Assembly (NCBI RefSeq): GCF_900115955.1
Contig: NZ_FOYL01000001.1
Coordinates: forward strand, 186,001 to 250,000
Reading direction: 5' to 3'
DNA from: Lentzea waywayandensis
Lineage (GTDB): Bacteria > Actinomycetota > Actinomycetes > Mycobacteriales > Pseudonocardiaceae
DNA: 64,000 nucleotides
Shown: in pieces, positions 50,591-58,789 of the stretch
Layout: each line of letters begins with the position of its first letter
How positions within the stretch are numbered: position 1 is the stretch's first letter
Notes under the pieces: generated by a model
Told to the model about the DNA's origin: nothing
Seen by the model: only the letters and a program-made list of their open reading frames with translations
The model's database searches: none
Program-made: the position numbers and the translations under genes

Positions 50591-51832
50591 TTACTTGATT
50601 TCCTCGCTGGCGACGTCGTTCTCTGCGCTATCGCCTTCCAAAGCGTTCTTCGACGTGGAGGCACGCATCAAGAGCGGAATGGCCGCCAGGCCCACCAGAA
50701 GCGTTCCGGCGCCGGCAAGCTGCAATGCGTGCCCGCCACCGACCGCGGAGCTCAGCGGCCCGCCCAACCCTGTACCCACGATATGCGCGCTGTTGAGCAT
50801 CGCACCGGAAGACGCGAACGCCCGCCCACGCATGTGCGCCGGCACGTGCGCGTGAACCAAGTTGCGGATCGCCAGTCCCTGCACCGTGTTGCAGACTCCG
50901 GTCAGAAGGAAGCTCGCGAAAGCAAGAGCATATGAGTCGAACGACCCCGCAACGACGAGCGCCACTCCCATCGCCACGCTTGCACTGACCAGCGCGGTCG
51001 TCTGCTTCGCGATCGGGACGCGCGGCGCGATGAATGCGGCGGCGATGGTCATTCCAGCCAGATGGGCGGCGACGAGCACGCCGTACCCGAGGTCGCCGGA
51101 CTTCAATTGGTCTTGGCTGAAGTAGACTCTCGCAACCGTCAGCACGGCCGTGAAAACGATCGCGGTGGCGAGCGTCGGTACCGCCACCCGAAGAACAGCG
51201 TTCTTGCGAATGAGGCCACTGCCCTGTCGCACCTGTTCGCGCCATTTCATCTTCGCCTGCGACGGGTCCGGGTGCCGACGGATCTTCAGCGTTCCGATGA
51301 CCACGGCCATCACCAGAAACGAGAAGGCGTCACACAGCAGAACGGCCCGCTCCCCCACGAATGCGATCAGCACGCCGGCGAGCGCGGGGCCACCGATCGT
51401 GCCAGTGGTGCGAAACAGTTCCAGCCGCGCGTAGCCAGTCGGCACCTTGTCCTCACCGACCACGGCGGGAACCAGCAAGGCCAACGCCGGCGACACCAGT
51501 GCCAACCCGATCCCGATCAGCGCGACCAGCAGAAGCGTCATCCCGAAGCCGTCGACGAAGGCCAGCGCCGCGACAAGCACCGCTTGCACGCTCAAAACGA
51601 CGGATATCAGCCTGGTGCTCTCGAACCGGTCCACCACTGCCCCGGCCACCGGCGCCAGCAACACCATCGGCAACACCCCTGCGATGACCAGCGCAGAGAT
51701 CGCTCCACCCGATCTGCCTTCTCCGTAGAAGCGCAGTGTGAGGACGACGAGAAGCATCTCGTCGCCCATCGCCGACAAGCCGTATCCAGAGGCGATCAAC
51801 GCCAGAGTCGTACGAGAGCTCATATTGGCCAC
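50591..51832 (-). CDS. MFS transporter
   Basis: A 413-residue transporter with twelve predicted helices and the loop motif 'AGAVVDRFESTRLISVVLSV'. It belongs to the same broad efflux group as the one at 31430 (macrolide/enterobactin-exporter-like). Codon use is somewhat less GC-rich than its neighbours (more A/T at third positions), which may hint at horizontal acquisition together with the next gene. The start is uncertain: GTG 51832 or ATG 51823, neither with a strong ribosome site. Confidence 0.87.
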   Translation of the reverse strand: MANMSSRTTLALIASGYGLSAMGDEMLLVVLTLRFYGEGRSGGAISALVIAGVLPMVLLAPVAGAVVDRFESTRLISVVLSVQAVLVAALAFVDGFGMTLLLVALIGIGLALVSPALALLVPAVVGEDKVPTGYARLELFRTTGTIGGPALAGVLIAFVGERAVLLCDAFSFLVMAVVIGTLKIRRHPDPSQAKMKWREQVRQGSGLIRKNAVLRVAVPTLATAIVFTAVLTVARVYFSQDQLKSGDLGYGVLVAAHLAGMTIAAAFIAPRVPIAKQTTALVSASVAMGVALVVAGSFDSYALAFASFLLTGVCNTVQGLAIRNLVHAHVPAHMRGRAFASSGAMLNSAHIVGTGLGGPLSSAVGGGHALQLAGAGTLLVGLAAIPLLMRASTSKNALEGDSAENDVASEEIK

Positions 51833-52076
51833 GATCAGACATCGTGGCAGACGCCGAGCAATTCCACGCCACTGGACTTGGCCTGCTCGCGCGGACGCGG
51901 GACCATACCAATTCGCAGATCATCGCGCTACGGCCGACCGAGTGCCGCAACGCAATTGACGTCTCCATAAATCCGTGGCAGGGTCGTCTGTGTCAAGAGC
52001 TGGGGGAGCACCTTGATCTGTCTAATTGCTTGCCATGGGCCCGCCAGCTTCCGTTGCACGGATGAGGGGGTCTTGA
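51833..52076. other. Intergenic region between MFS gene and orphan gene
   Basis: 244 bp of lower GC. A plus-strand frame 51844-52065 (73 codons, GTG start) has no ribosome site or recognisable homology. The region more likely holds the two divergent promoters. Confidence 0.35.
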
Positions 52077-52475
52077 ATGACTGTCACCCTTGACTCGCAG
52101 AATGTCGTCCGCGAACTCATTCTCTGGGGCGAAGAAGCTCCTGGGCGCCGGGGCGACCGCACCGTCGTCGCCGAGTCTCACTGCGACTTCACGCTGGCGA
52201 CCGACGACGCGGTCGAACGCTGCATCGCTGCACTTCAGGCGTCCGACGAGAAGCTCGCCCAGAACCCGGGCACGATGTACAACTGGCAGCGCACCTGGCT
52301 CCAGCGGCACGAGAACGGGGGCGGCACGGTCAGTTTCGGCGTCGCCTGGTACGACGAGCAGTACTTCGACGACAAGAAGACCGTCTTCATGGAGCGGATG
52401 CATGACGCGATCTTCAAGAAGATCGGCATCTCCGCCGACTCGGTGCAGGTCTCGCATTGGCGAGCTGTTCCGTAA
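52077..52475 (+). CDS. Hypothetical protein, unrecognised
   Basis: A 132-residue soluble protein beginning 'MTVTLDSQNVVRELILWGEE' and ending 'SADSVQVSHWRAVP', with an Asp/Glu/Tyr-rich centre ('VAWYDEQYFDDKKTVFMERM'). No family is recognised and no signal peptide or membrane helix is seen. GAGGGGG 6 bases upstream supports ATG 52077, and a near-perfect terminator follows, so it looks like a real single-gene unit. It is divergent from the MFS transporter. Confidence 0.6.
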   Translation: MTVTLDSQNVVRELILWGEEAPGRRGDRTVVAESHCDFTLATDDAVERCIAALQASDEKLAQNPGTMYNWQRTWLQRHENGGGTVSFGVAWYDEQYFDDKKTVFMERMHDAIFKKIGISADSVQVSHWRAVP

Positions 52476-52503
52476 CTCGCCACACCGGTGAAGATGTGAG
52501 CTG

Positions 52504-52540
52504 CGATCGGTACGTGACCTGTCAGGTCACGTACCGATCG
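52504..52540. terminator. Strong hairpin terminator, 18-bp arms
   Basis: Bases 52504-52521 pair exactly with 52523-52540 around a single T, followed by TGCTTTATAG and a second small hairpin (52540-52555). It lies between the orphan gene and the convergent AfsR-type gene. Confidence 0.85.
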
Positions 52541-52675
52541 TGCTTTATAGAGCACAATTCTTGCGTTCATATCGCTCGCGATGAGAACTCCACGCCAGCC
52601 GCATCGAGGGTGTGCAACTGCAACCCGAATTCGCGAACAACTGAGCGACTGAAGGGCCCGGCGCGAGCTCGGCCA

Positions 52676-55432
52676 CTACCCCGATCGCTGGGCGATGCGG
52701 TCGGCCGCGTGGTGGAGGTTCTGCCCGCGGTAGAGCTCGATGGCCTCCCGCCAGCACTGCTTCGCCTGATCGACCTCGCCGAGTTCGCGATGCGTGTCGC
52801 CCAGCGCGGCGAGGGTTCCGGCCTGCCGATAGGTGTTGTCGAGCCCTCGCCACAGCGCCAAGGCCCGCTCGTAGTGGTGCAGGGCCTGGCGGTGGTCACC
52901 GGTGTTGCCCGTGATCGCGCCGAGACTGTCGAGGGTGTCCGCCTGGCCGTACAAGTCGTTGTGCCGCAAGCACAACGCCAGCGCGGACTCGCAGAGGGCG
53001 CGAGCCCGGACGTGGTGGCCGAGCCTGGTGTACGCGGCGCCCATCATGCTCAGGACGCGGACCTCCCACTGCGTGTTCCCGCTGCGCCGGTACAGGTTCC
53101 TCGCCTCGGTGAGGTGGGCCAGCACGCCGTGGTCGTCCTTCTTCCACGTCAGCGCCAGCGCGAGCACGACGTGCGCGCCTGCCTGGCCGAGCGTGTCGCC
53201 GACCTGGCCGGACAGCGCCAGTGATTGTCTCAAGTGGAGCAACGCCTCCTCGTCCCTGCCCAGCGGCGCGTACACCAGGCCGAGTCGCCGGTGGGCGCGG
53301 GCCTGCACGGCGAGGTCGCCCAGCCGTTCGGCGGCGACGAGGCCCACCTGCCAGGAGGCGATGTTGTCGTGCAGGTGCCCTCGGCGGTAGTGGAAGTTGT
53401 CCAAGGACCAGGCGAGTTGCCACACCACCGTGTCCCAGCCCGCGTCCTCGGCCGCGGTCCGCGCCGCCAGGACGTTGCGGTGGTTGGCGTCGAACCACGC
53501 CATCGCGGCCGCGCTGTCCAGCATCGGGTGCGGGACGCAGTCGGCCGCCTCGACGGCGATCGGCGGGTGTTGCCGGTCGAGCAACCTGCTGCCGTTGTGC
53601 GCGGTGTGCAGGTAGTAGTCGACGACCCGACGCAGTGCCTTGTGCCGCAACGGTTCCGGTTCGTCCGTCACCGCTACGGCGTGTGCGTGCTGACGGACGA
53701 GGTCGTGGAAGCGGTAACGACCGGGCGCGGGCTCCTGGAGCAGGTGGTCGTCGACGAGGCCTTCCAGCAGTCGTTCGGCTTCGGGGAGGTCGACGGCCGC
53801 GAGCGCGGCGGCGGCGTAGGCGTCGAAGTCCGGGCCGGGGTGGATGCCGAGCAGCCGGAACAGGCGTCGCTGCGGCGCGTGGAGGTGCTCGTAGGACAGG
53901 GCGAACGCGGCGGCGACACTGCGGTCCCCCGCCTCGAACTCGGTGAGCGGGGAATGGGCCTGGCGCAACCGCTTCGCGAGGTAGCCCACTGTCCACGCGG
54001 GACGGGCGCGCAGCCGTGCGGCGGCGATGCGGATCGCCAGCGGCAAATGGCCGCACAACGCGACGACCTCGTGCACCGAGCCCTCGGTGCGGTCACCCGC
54101 GACGCTGACGAACAGGGCGACGGCGTCCGCCTCCGGCAGCACGTCCAGCGACACGACCTGGGTGGCGTCGAGGTCGACCAGGCGGCGACGGCTCGTGATC
54201 AACGTGAGGCTGCGGGACGTGCCGGGCAGCAGCGGACGCACCTGCGCGGCGTCGGCGGCGTTGTCCAGCACGACGAGCACCGAGCGGGTGGCCAGTTCGG
54301 CACGCCACAGCGCCGCCCGCGCGTCCGGATCCTGCGGAATGCGGTCGGGTGGCACGCCCAGTGCCCGCAACAGCGAGTCCAGCGCCGTCATCGCCGTGAC
54401 GGGCCGATGGCTGGACGCGTGGCCGTGCAGGTCGATGAACAGCCGGTCGCGGTAGTGCTCCGCGAACCGATGTGCCGCGTGGACGACCAGCGTCGTCTTG
54501 CCGACCCCGGCCATGCCGTCGATCGCCTGGATCACCACGGCATGGCGGCCCGCGGCACGAGCGGTCGCCAGCGTGGCGAGTTCGGCATCGCGGCCGGCGA
54601 AGTCCGCGATGTCGCCGGGGAGGTCGTCACGGGCCGGTTCGCTCGGCTCGGCGGCGGGCACGCCGAACAGCCGCGCGTCGTTGTCCAGCACCTGCTGGTG
54701 GATCTCGGACAGTCGCGGTGAGGGCTCGAGACCGAACCGCTCGATGAGCGCGGTGCGGGCGCGCAGGTACGCGTCGAGGGCCTCGGCCTGCCTGCCCGCC
54801 CGGTACAACGCGGTCATCAGCTGCCCCCACAGGCGTTCCCGGCCGGGGTGCTGGCCGGTCAGCGCGGTGAGCTCCTCGACCAGCGTCACCCCCGCGCCGG
54901 TCGCGAGGTCGGCGTCGACGCGGTCCTCGACGGCGCCGAGTCGCAGGCCTTCCAGTCGTGCGGCCTCGGCGCGCAGCACCGGCGTCACGCTGAACTCGCC
55001 GTACGCCTCACCCCGCCACAGCCTCAACGCCAGCGTCAGCCGTTCGGCGGCGTCCGCCGGCCGGCCCGCGGCCAGGGCGTCCCGTCCCGTCTCGACGAGC
55101 CGTTCGAACCGGCGGGCGTCGACGACGTGTGGTTCGAGGCGCAGCACGTATCCCGCCGGGTGCGTGACGATCAGCTGGTCGACGGCGAGCGCGCGACGCA
55201 ACCTCGATACGTAGCTGCGCACGGTGCGATGGGCGTCAGGCGGCGATTCCGGTCCCCACAACGCTTCCACCATCGTGCCGACGGTCGTCACCCTGCCCGC
55301 GTTCGCCGTCAGCAACGCGAGCAGCGTCCGAATCCGCGGACCACCCAGGTCGAGTACCTCGTCGTGCACGCGCACCTCGAACGGCCCCAGCACCTGGAAC
55401 TGCGGCTGCGGTGCGACGGAGTCCGCTCCCAC
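52676..55432 (-). CDS. SARP-family regulator (AfsR-type: SARP-NB-ARC-TPR)
   Basis: A 918-residue regulator. The OmpR-like winged helix (about 10-95, 'QVLGPFEVRVHDEVLDLGGP', 'TMVEALWGPESPPDAHRTVR') is followed by the bacterial transcriptional activator domain (about 100-245, 'DARRFERLVETGRDALAAGR'). The NB-ARC ATPase has Walker A 'IDGMAGVGKTTLVVHAA' (about 305) and 'RSVLVVLDNAADAAQVRPLL', and about eight TPR repeats end the protein. SARPs activate antibiotic clusters by binding direct repeats; no biosynthetic cluster lies inside this window. The GTG 55432 start has no clear ribosome site. Confidence 0.93.
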   Translation of the reverse strand: MGADSVAPQPQFQVLGPFEVRVHDEVLDLGGPRIRTLLALLTANAGRVTTVGTMVEALWGPESPPDAHRTVRSYVSRLRRALAVDQLIVTHPAGYVLRLEPHVVDARRFERLVETGRDALAAGRPADAAERLTLALRLWRGEAYGEFSVTPVLRAEAARLEGLRLGAVEDRVDADLATGAGVTLVEELTALTGQHPGRERLWGQLMTALYRAGRQAEALDAYLRARTALIERFGLEPSPRLSEIHQQVLDNDARLFGVPAAEPSEPARDDLPGDIADFAGRDAELATLATARAAGRHAVVIQAIDGMAGVGKTTLVVHAAHRFAEHYRDRLFIDLHGHASSHRPVTAMTALDSLLRALGVPPDRIPQDPDARAALWRAELATRSVLVVLDNAADAAQVRPLLPGTSRSLTLITSRRRLVDLDATQVVSLDVLPEADAVALFVSVAGDRTEGSVHEVVALCGHLPLAIRIAAARLRARPAWTVGYLAKRLRQAHSPLTEFEAGDRSVAAAFALSYEHLHAPQRRLFRLLGIHPGPDFDAYAAAALAAVDLPEAERLLEGLVDDHLLQEPAPGRYRFHDLVRQHAHAVAVTDEPEPLRHKALRRVVDYYLHTAHNGSRLLDRQHPPIAVEAADCVPHPMLDSAAAMAWFDANHRNVLAARTAAEDAGWDTVVWQLAWSLDNFHYRRGHLHDNIASWQVGLVAAERLGDLAVQARAHRRLGLVYAPLGRDEEALLHLRQSLALSGQVGDTLGQAGAHVVLALALTWKKDDHGVLAHLTEARNLYRRSGNTQWEVRVLSMMGAAYTRLGHHVRARALCESALALCLRHNDLYGQADTLDSLGAITGNTGDHRQALHHYERALALWRGLDNTYRQAGTLAALGDTHRELGEVDQAKQCWREAIELYRGQNLHHAADRIAQRSG

Positions 55433-55708
55433 TCAAGACAAGGAGGTGGTCGCACCGGCCGGGATACCGTCGTGGACGAGGCAGACCACCGGCATCCGTC
55501 GCGAGGGGAAAATACTGCCCATCAACCAGAAATCCGTCAGGCACGGGGCAAACGGTCGTATCCGCCGTCGTAGTGGACCAGCGGCGGCTTCGCGGGCGAC
55601 AGTCCGCCGACGAACGGCCGGCAAAAAAGATCCGGGGAGGTTTTCGTTATCGGCGGGCACGCAGGGCATCTCCTGGTCAGAAGCCCCCTGCACCCGAAAG
55701 GACCTTCA
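55433..55708. other. 276-bp upstream region of DUF1996 and AfsR-type genes
   Basis: Divergent promoter region. It contains AAGGAGG at 55439 on the plus strand but no convincing gene behind it. No clear operator repeats were found. Confidence 0.35.
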
Positions 55709-56743
55709 ATGCCCCACGTCCTCACTTCACGACTGCGGCGGCGCGTGTGGATCGCCGCTCTCGCCGTGGCGGGCGTCGCGGCGTCCGCGGTGACCGCGAA
55801 CGCGATGTTCTTCACCCCGCCCGCGCAGCCCGTGGCGAGCCCGACTTCGACGACCACGGCCGTCACCACGTCACCTCAGGTCGCGGGCACCACGACGCCG
55901 TCCCGCACGCCCACGCAGACGGCCGAGACGACGAAGGCCGCCGTGGTCGCTCCGGTGAAGCCGCAGGAGCCGATCCCGCCGAACGCGGTGCGCGTCGCGG
56001 AGTTCGTCGCCGAGTGCCCGTTCACGCACCGGCTCCCGGACGACCCGATCGTCCTGCCGAACCTGCCCGGTGCCTCGCACCTGCACAGCTTCTTCGGCAA
56101 CACCTCGACCAACGGCAACTCCGACGTCACGAGCCTCGGCAAGGCCGCCAGCACGTGCAGTCCGAAGGTCGACCTCTCGTCGTACTGGGTGCCGACGCTG
56201 CTGGTCGACGGCCAGCCCGTCGAGCCGACCGGCACGACGTTCTACTACCTCGGCGAGGGCGTGCGCGACGACGTGACCGCGCGCATCCAGCCGTTGCCGT
56301 ACGGCCTGCGCATCGTCGCGGGCAACGCCAAGGCCACCGCTCCGGACAACACGACGATGTCGCGCTGGTCGTGCCTGCACGCCGGGCACGTCGGGGCGTC
56401 CAAGGACTTCGTGAACTGCCCGGCCGGCACGATGATCGAGTCCTATTTGGACTTCCCGCAGTGCTGGAACGGCAAGGACCTCGACTCCGCGGACCACAAG
56501 AGCCACATGTCCTACCCGGTCGCCGGCGACTGCCCGGCCACGCACCCCGTGCCGGTGCCGAAGCTGCGCCAGGTCCTGCGCTACCCGGTGAGCGGCGACC
56601 CGGCTCGGTTCAAGCTGTCGTCCGGTCCGGGGTTCACGATGCACGGCGACTTCTTCAACGTCTGGCCCGAGGCCGAGATGGCGCAGCGCGTGCGCGACTG
56701 CATCAACCGGATCGTCAAGTGCGGACCGGACGGCCGCCCCTAG
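55709..56743 (+). CDS. Secreted DUF1996 protein
   Basis: A 344-residue exported protein. Signal peptide or anchor at about 10-33 ('VWIAALAVAGVAASAVTANA') is followed by a Thr/Pro-rich linker (40-90) and a DUF1996 domain at about 95-335 ('VAEFVAECPFTHRLPDDPIV', 'GASHLHSFFGNTSTNGNSDV', 'SSYWVPTLLVDGQPV', 'SHMSYPVAG'). DUF1996 is common in fungi and actinomycetes, with unknown enzymatic role; conserved His and Asp residues suggest metal binding. AAAGGA upstream. The stop overlaps the start of the DUF305 lipoprotein gene. Confidence 0.9.
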   Translation: MPHVLTSRLRRRVWIAALAVAGVAASAVTANAMFFTPPAQPVASPTSTTTAVTTSPQVAGTTTPSRTPTQTAETTKAAVVAPVKPQEPIPPNAVRVAEFVAECPFTHRLPDDPIVLPNLPGASHLHSFFGNTSTNGNSDVTSLGKAASTCSPKVDLSSYWVPTLLVDGQPVEPTGTTFYYLGEGVRDDVTARIQPLPYGLRIVAGNAKATAPDNTTMSRWSCLHAGHVGASKDFVNCPAGTMIESYLDFPQCWNGKDLDSADHKSHMSYPVAGDCPATHPVPVPKLRQVLRYPVSGDPARFKLSSGPGFTMHGDFFNVWPEAEMAQRVRDCINRIVKCGPDGRP

Positions 56744-57282
56744 TGCGGGTCCTCCTCCTCATCGCGGCGGTGCTGTTGGCGACGGGCTGTGGCACGGCGG
56801 CGGGCCACACCCCGCCGCCCTCCGCGCCGACCGACCTCACCGCCACCGACCTGGCGTTCCTGGATCTGGTGATTCCCCAGAACGAGTCCGCGCTCGCCGT
56901 GCTCACCCTGACGGCGAACCGGCCCGGCTCCGCGCTGCGCCCGATGGCCGCTCAGGTGGAGGACCGCTACCGGGCCGAACTGGCGCAGGTCCGGGAGTTG
57001 CTGGCCCGGACCGGCCGGCAGGAGAGCGACCAGCACGACGGCCACGACATGCCCGGCATGATCACGGCCGCTGAACTGACCGCCGTCGGGTTCGCCGAGG
57101 GAACCGCCTTCGACCAGCAGTTGAAGGCGTTGCTGCGGACCCAGTTCGAGGAGGCGCGCACCGTCGCCCGCGCGGAACTGTCGTCGGGCACGAGCAAGCC
57201 GGTCCTGGAACTGGGTGCTCGGGTCGACAGCACGCGAGCGGAGTTCCTGGCGCTTCTGGGAGACGCCCCGCGGTCCCCGTGA
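56743..57282 (+). CDS. DUF305 lipoprotein
   Basis: A 179-residue lipoprotein with lipobox 'LLATGC' (acceptor C16) and a DUF305 four-helix domain ('DLAFLDLVIPQNESALAVLT', 'EDRYRAELAQVRELLARTGR', 'HDGHDMPGMITAAELTAVGF'). DUF305 proteins are ferritin-like and often copper-linked; the H-D-G-H-D-M-P-G-M stretch could bind metal. GTG 56743 overlaps the DUF1996 stop, so the two secreted proteins are co-made. Followed by a strong terminator. Confidence 0.9.
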   Translation: MRVLLLIAAVLLATGCGTAAGHTPPPSAPTDLTATDLAFLDLVIPQNESALAVLTLTANRPGSALRPMAAQVEDRYRAELAQVRELLARTGRQESDQHDGHDMPGMITAAELTAVGFAEGTAFDQQLKALLRTQFEEARTVARAELSSGTSKPVLELGARVDSTRAEFLALLGDAPRSP

Positions 57283-57299
57283 CCTGGATTTGATCTGCT

Positions 57300-57333
57300 G
57301 AACGCCCCGGCCGTGAACTCGGTCGGGGCGTTC
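57300..57333 (+). terminator. Terminator after DUF1996-DUF305 operon
   Basis: 14-bp stem with one G-T pair (57300-57313 with 57320-57333), 6-base loop, 18 bases after the stop. Confidence 0.82.
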
Positions 57334-57374
57334 TGCTGATAACAGGGCGAAGACCCTTCGCTCGAAAGGCCACC

Positions 57375-57944
57375 ATGACAGCAACCGACGCGGAGCTCAT
57401 CGAGGCGTCGCTGCGCGTGACGGAGAAGTTCGCGGTCATCTTCGACCGGCACGCACCGCACATCCAGCGCTATCTCGCCCGGCGCCTCGGTCAGCAGGTC
57501 GCCGACGACCTGCTCGCCGAGACGTTCCTCGTGGCGTTCTCGAAACGGCAGCGCTACGACTCCTCCCGCCCGGACGCCCGGCCGTGGTTGTACGGCATCG
57601 CCACCAACCTGGTCGGGCAGCACCGGCGCGAGGAGGTGCGCCGGTACCGGATGCCCTCGGCCGTGCCGGACGTGGACGACCACGCCGACCGGGTGGCGGC
57701 GGACGTCACCGCGCAGGCCATGCGGTCGATGCTCACCGGCGCGCTGGGGGCGTTGTCCGTCGAGGACAGGGACGTGCTGCTGCTGGTCGCGTGGGAACAG
57801 CTCAGCTATCTCGAAGTCGCCGACGCGCTGGCGATTCCGGTGGGCACGGTGCGGTCCAGGCTGAACCGCGCGCGCCGCAAGGTCCGGGAAGCGCTGGGAA
57901 CCGACAACCACACCGAGGTCGAGGAGTTGCTCAACAATGGATGA
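57375..57944 (+). CDS. ECF-type RNA polymerase sigma factor
   Basis: A 189-residue sigma factor with region 2 at about 20-90 ('FAVIFDRHAPHIQRYLARRL', 'ADDLLAETFLVAFSKRQRYD', 'ARPWLYGIATNLVGQHRRE') and region 4 at about 120-175 ('LGALSVEDRDVLLLVAWEQL', 'VADALAIPVGTVRSRLNRAR'). AAAGG precedes ATG 57375. Its end overlaps the next gene by 8 bases. That gene is a predicted membrane-anchored partner, the usual layout of sigma/anti-sigma-like pairs in actinomycetes. Confidence 0.93.
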   Translation: MTATDAELIEASLRVTEKFAVIFDRHAPHIQRYLARRLGQQVADDLLAETFLVAFSKRQRYDSSRPDARPWLYGIATNLVGQHRREEVRRYRMPSAVPDVDDHADRVAADVTAQAMRSMLTGALGALSVEDRDVLLLVAWEQLSYLEVADALAIPVGTVRSRLNRARRKVREALGTDNHTEVEELLNNG

Positions 57945-58782
57945 CCTTCAGCTCGTCCGGGAACTGGACGAGACCCCGCTCAAGTCCGCCGACCAGCTGG
58001 CGGCGGCCCGTGCCCAGCTCGTGGCGGGCATGAAAGCGCCCAGGCGCGGTCGTGCCGGGATCATCGCCGTCGCCACGCTCTCCGTGGCGGCAGCGGCCGT
58101 CGGCGTCACGATGGTGCTGCCGTCCGGCTCCCCGGACCCGGCCCGCCAGGACACCGCGGTGCAGTTGCTGAACCACGCCGCCGCGGCGGCCCGTTCGAAG
58201 CCCGACGTCGTGCCGCGGCCTGACCAGTTCTACTACGTGCGCACCGGCGAGCGGGAGGACTGGCGCTCCGTCGACGGCACCCATGACGGCCAGATCATCC
58301 CCGTCAAGGACGCCCCGCCGATCCCCATGCCCGGCTGCGTCGACGGCCGCAGGAAGGTGCTCGACAAGTACGACCAGCCGACGGGCGGGACCGAGGAGTG
58401 CACGCCGGGCCGCGCGTACCGGGACGACCTGCCCACTACGGCCGACGACATGCTGAAGTTCCTCCAGGGCGACGACAAGGACCGTCCGGTCAACTCGTAC
58501 GGCAAGGACGTGCTGGCCATGGTCGGCGACGCGTACCTGCCGGGCCCGCAGCGGGCCGCGTTGTTCGAGGCGGCGACCCGCGTGCCGGGGCTGACGGTCG
58601 TGGAGAACGTCTCGTCCGGCCGTCCCGGGATCGGGATCAGCTGGCCGGTGCCGGAGGGATCGTTGCCGTCGGCCCAGCCGGTGGTTCTGGTGTTCGACAA
58701 GGACACCTACGAGTACCTCGGCACGAAGAACAGGCCGCAGGACGCGTCCGGGTTCGTCGACCAGGTGGGTGATCGCGTCTGA
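57937..58782 (+). CDS. CU044_5270-family membrane-anchored protein, sigma-factor partner
   Basis: A 281-residue protein with a cytoplasmic N-terminal region (1-40), one membrane helix at about 42-62 ('IIAVATLSVAAAAVGVTMVL') and an outer domain ('FYYVRTGEREDWRS', 'LPTTADDMLKFLQG', 'VLVFDKDTYEYLGTKNR'). The family regularly follows ECF sigma factors and is thought to act in their control. It lacks the classic zinc anti-sigma HxxxCxxC motif. The start overlaps the sigma gene. Confidence 0.85.
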   Translation: MDDLQLVRELDETPLKSADQLAAARAQLVAGMKAPRRGRAGIIAVATLSVAAAAVGVTMVLPSGSPDPARQDTAVQLLNHAAAAARSKPDVVPRPDQFYYVRTGEREDWRSVDGTHDGQIIPVKDAPPIPMPGCVDGRRKVLDKYDQPTGGTEECTPGRAYRDDLPTTADDMLKFLQGDDKDRPVNSYGKDVLAMVGDAYLPGPQRAALFEAATRVPGLTVVENVSSGRPGIGISWPVPEGSLPSAQPVVLVFDKDTYEYLGTKNRPQDASGFVDQVGDRV

Positions 58783-58789
58783 CCCTGGC

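Noticed and set aside
53221..55573. Plus-strand Arg-rich frames across the AfsR-type gene
   Set aside because: Antisense shadows of a clearly conserved SARP-NB-ARC-TPR gene.
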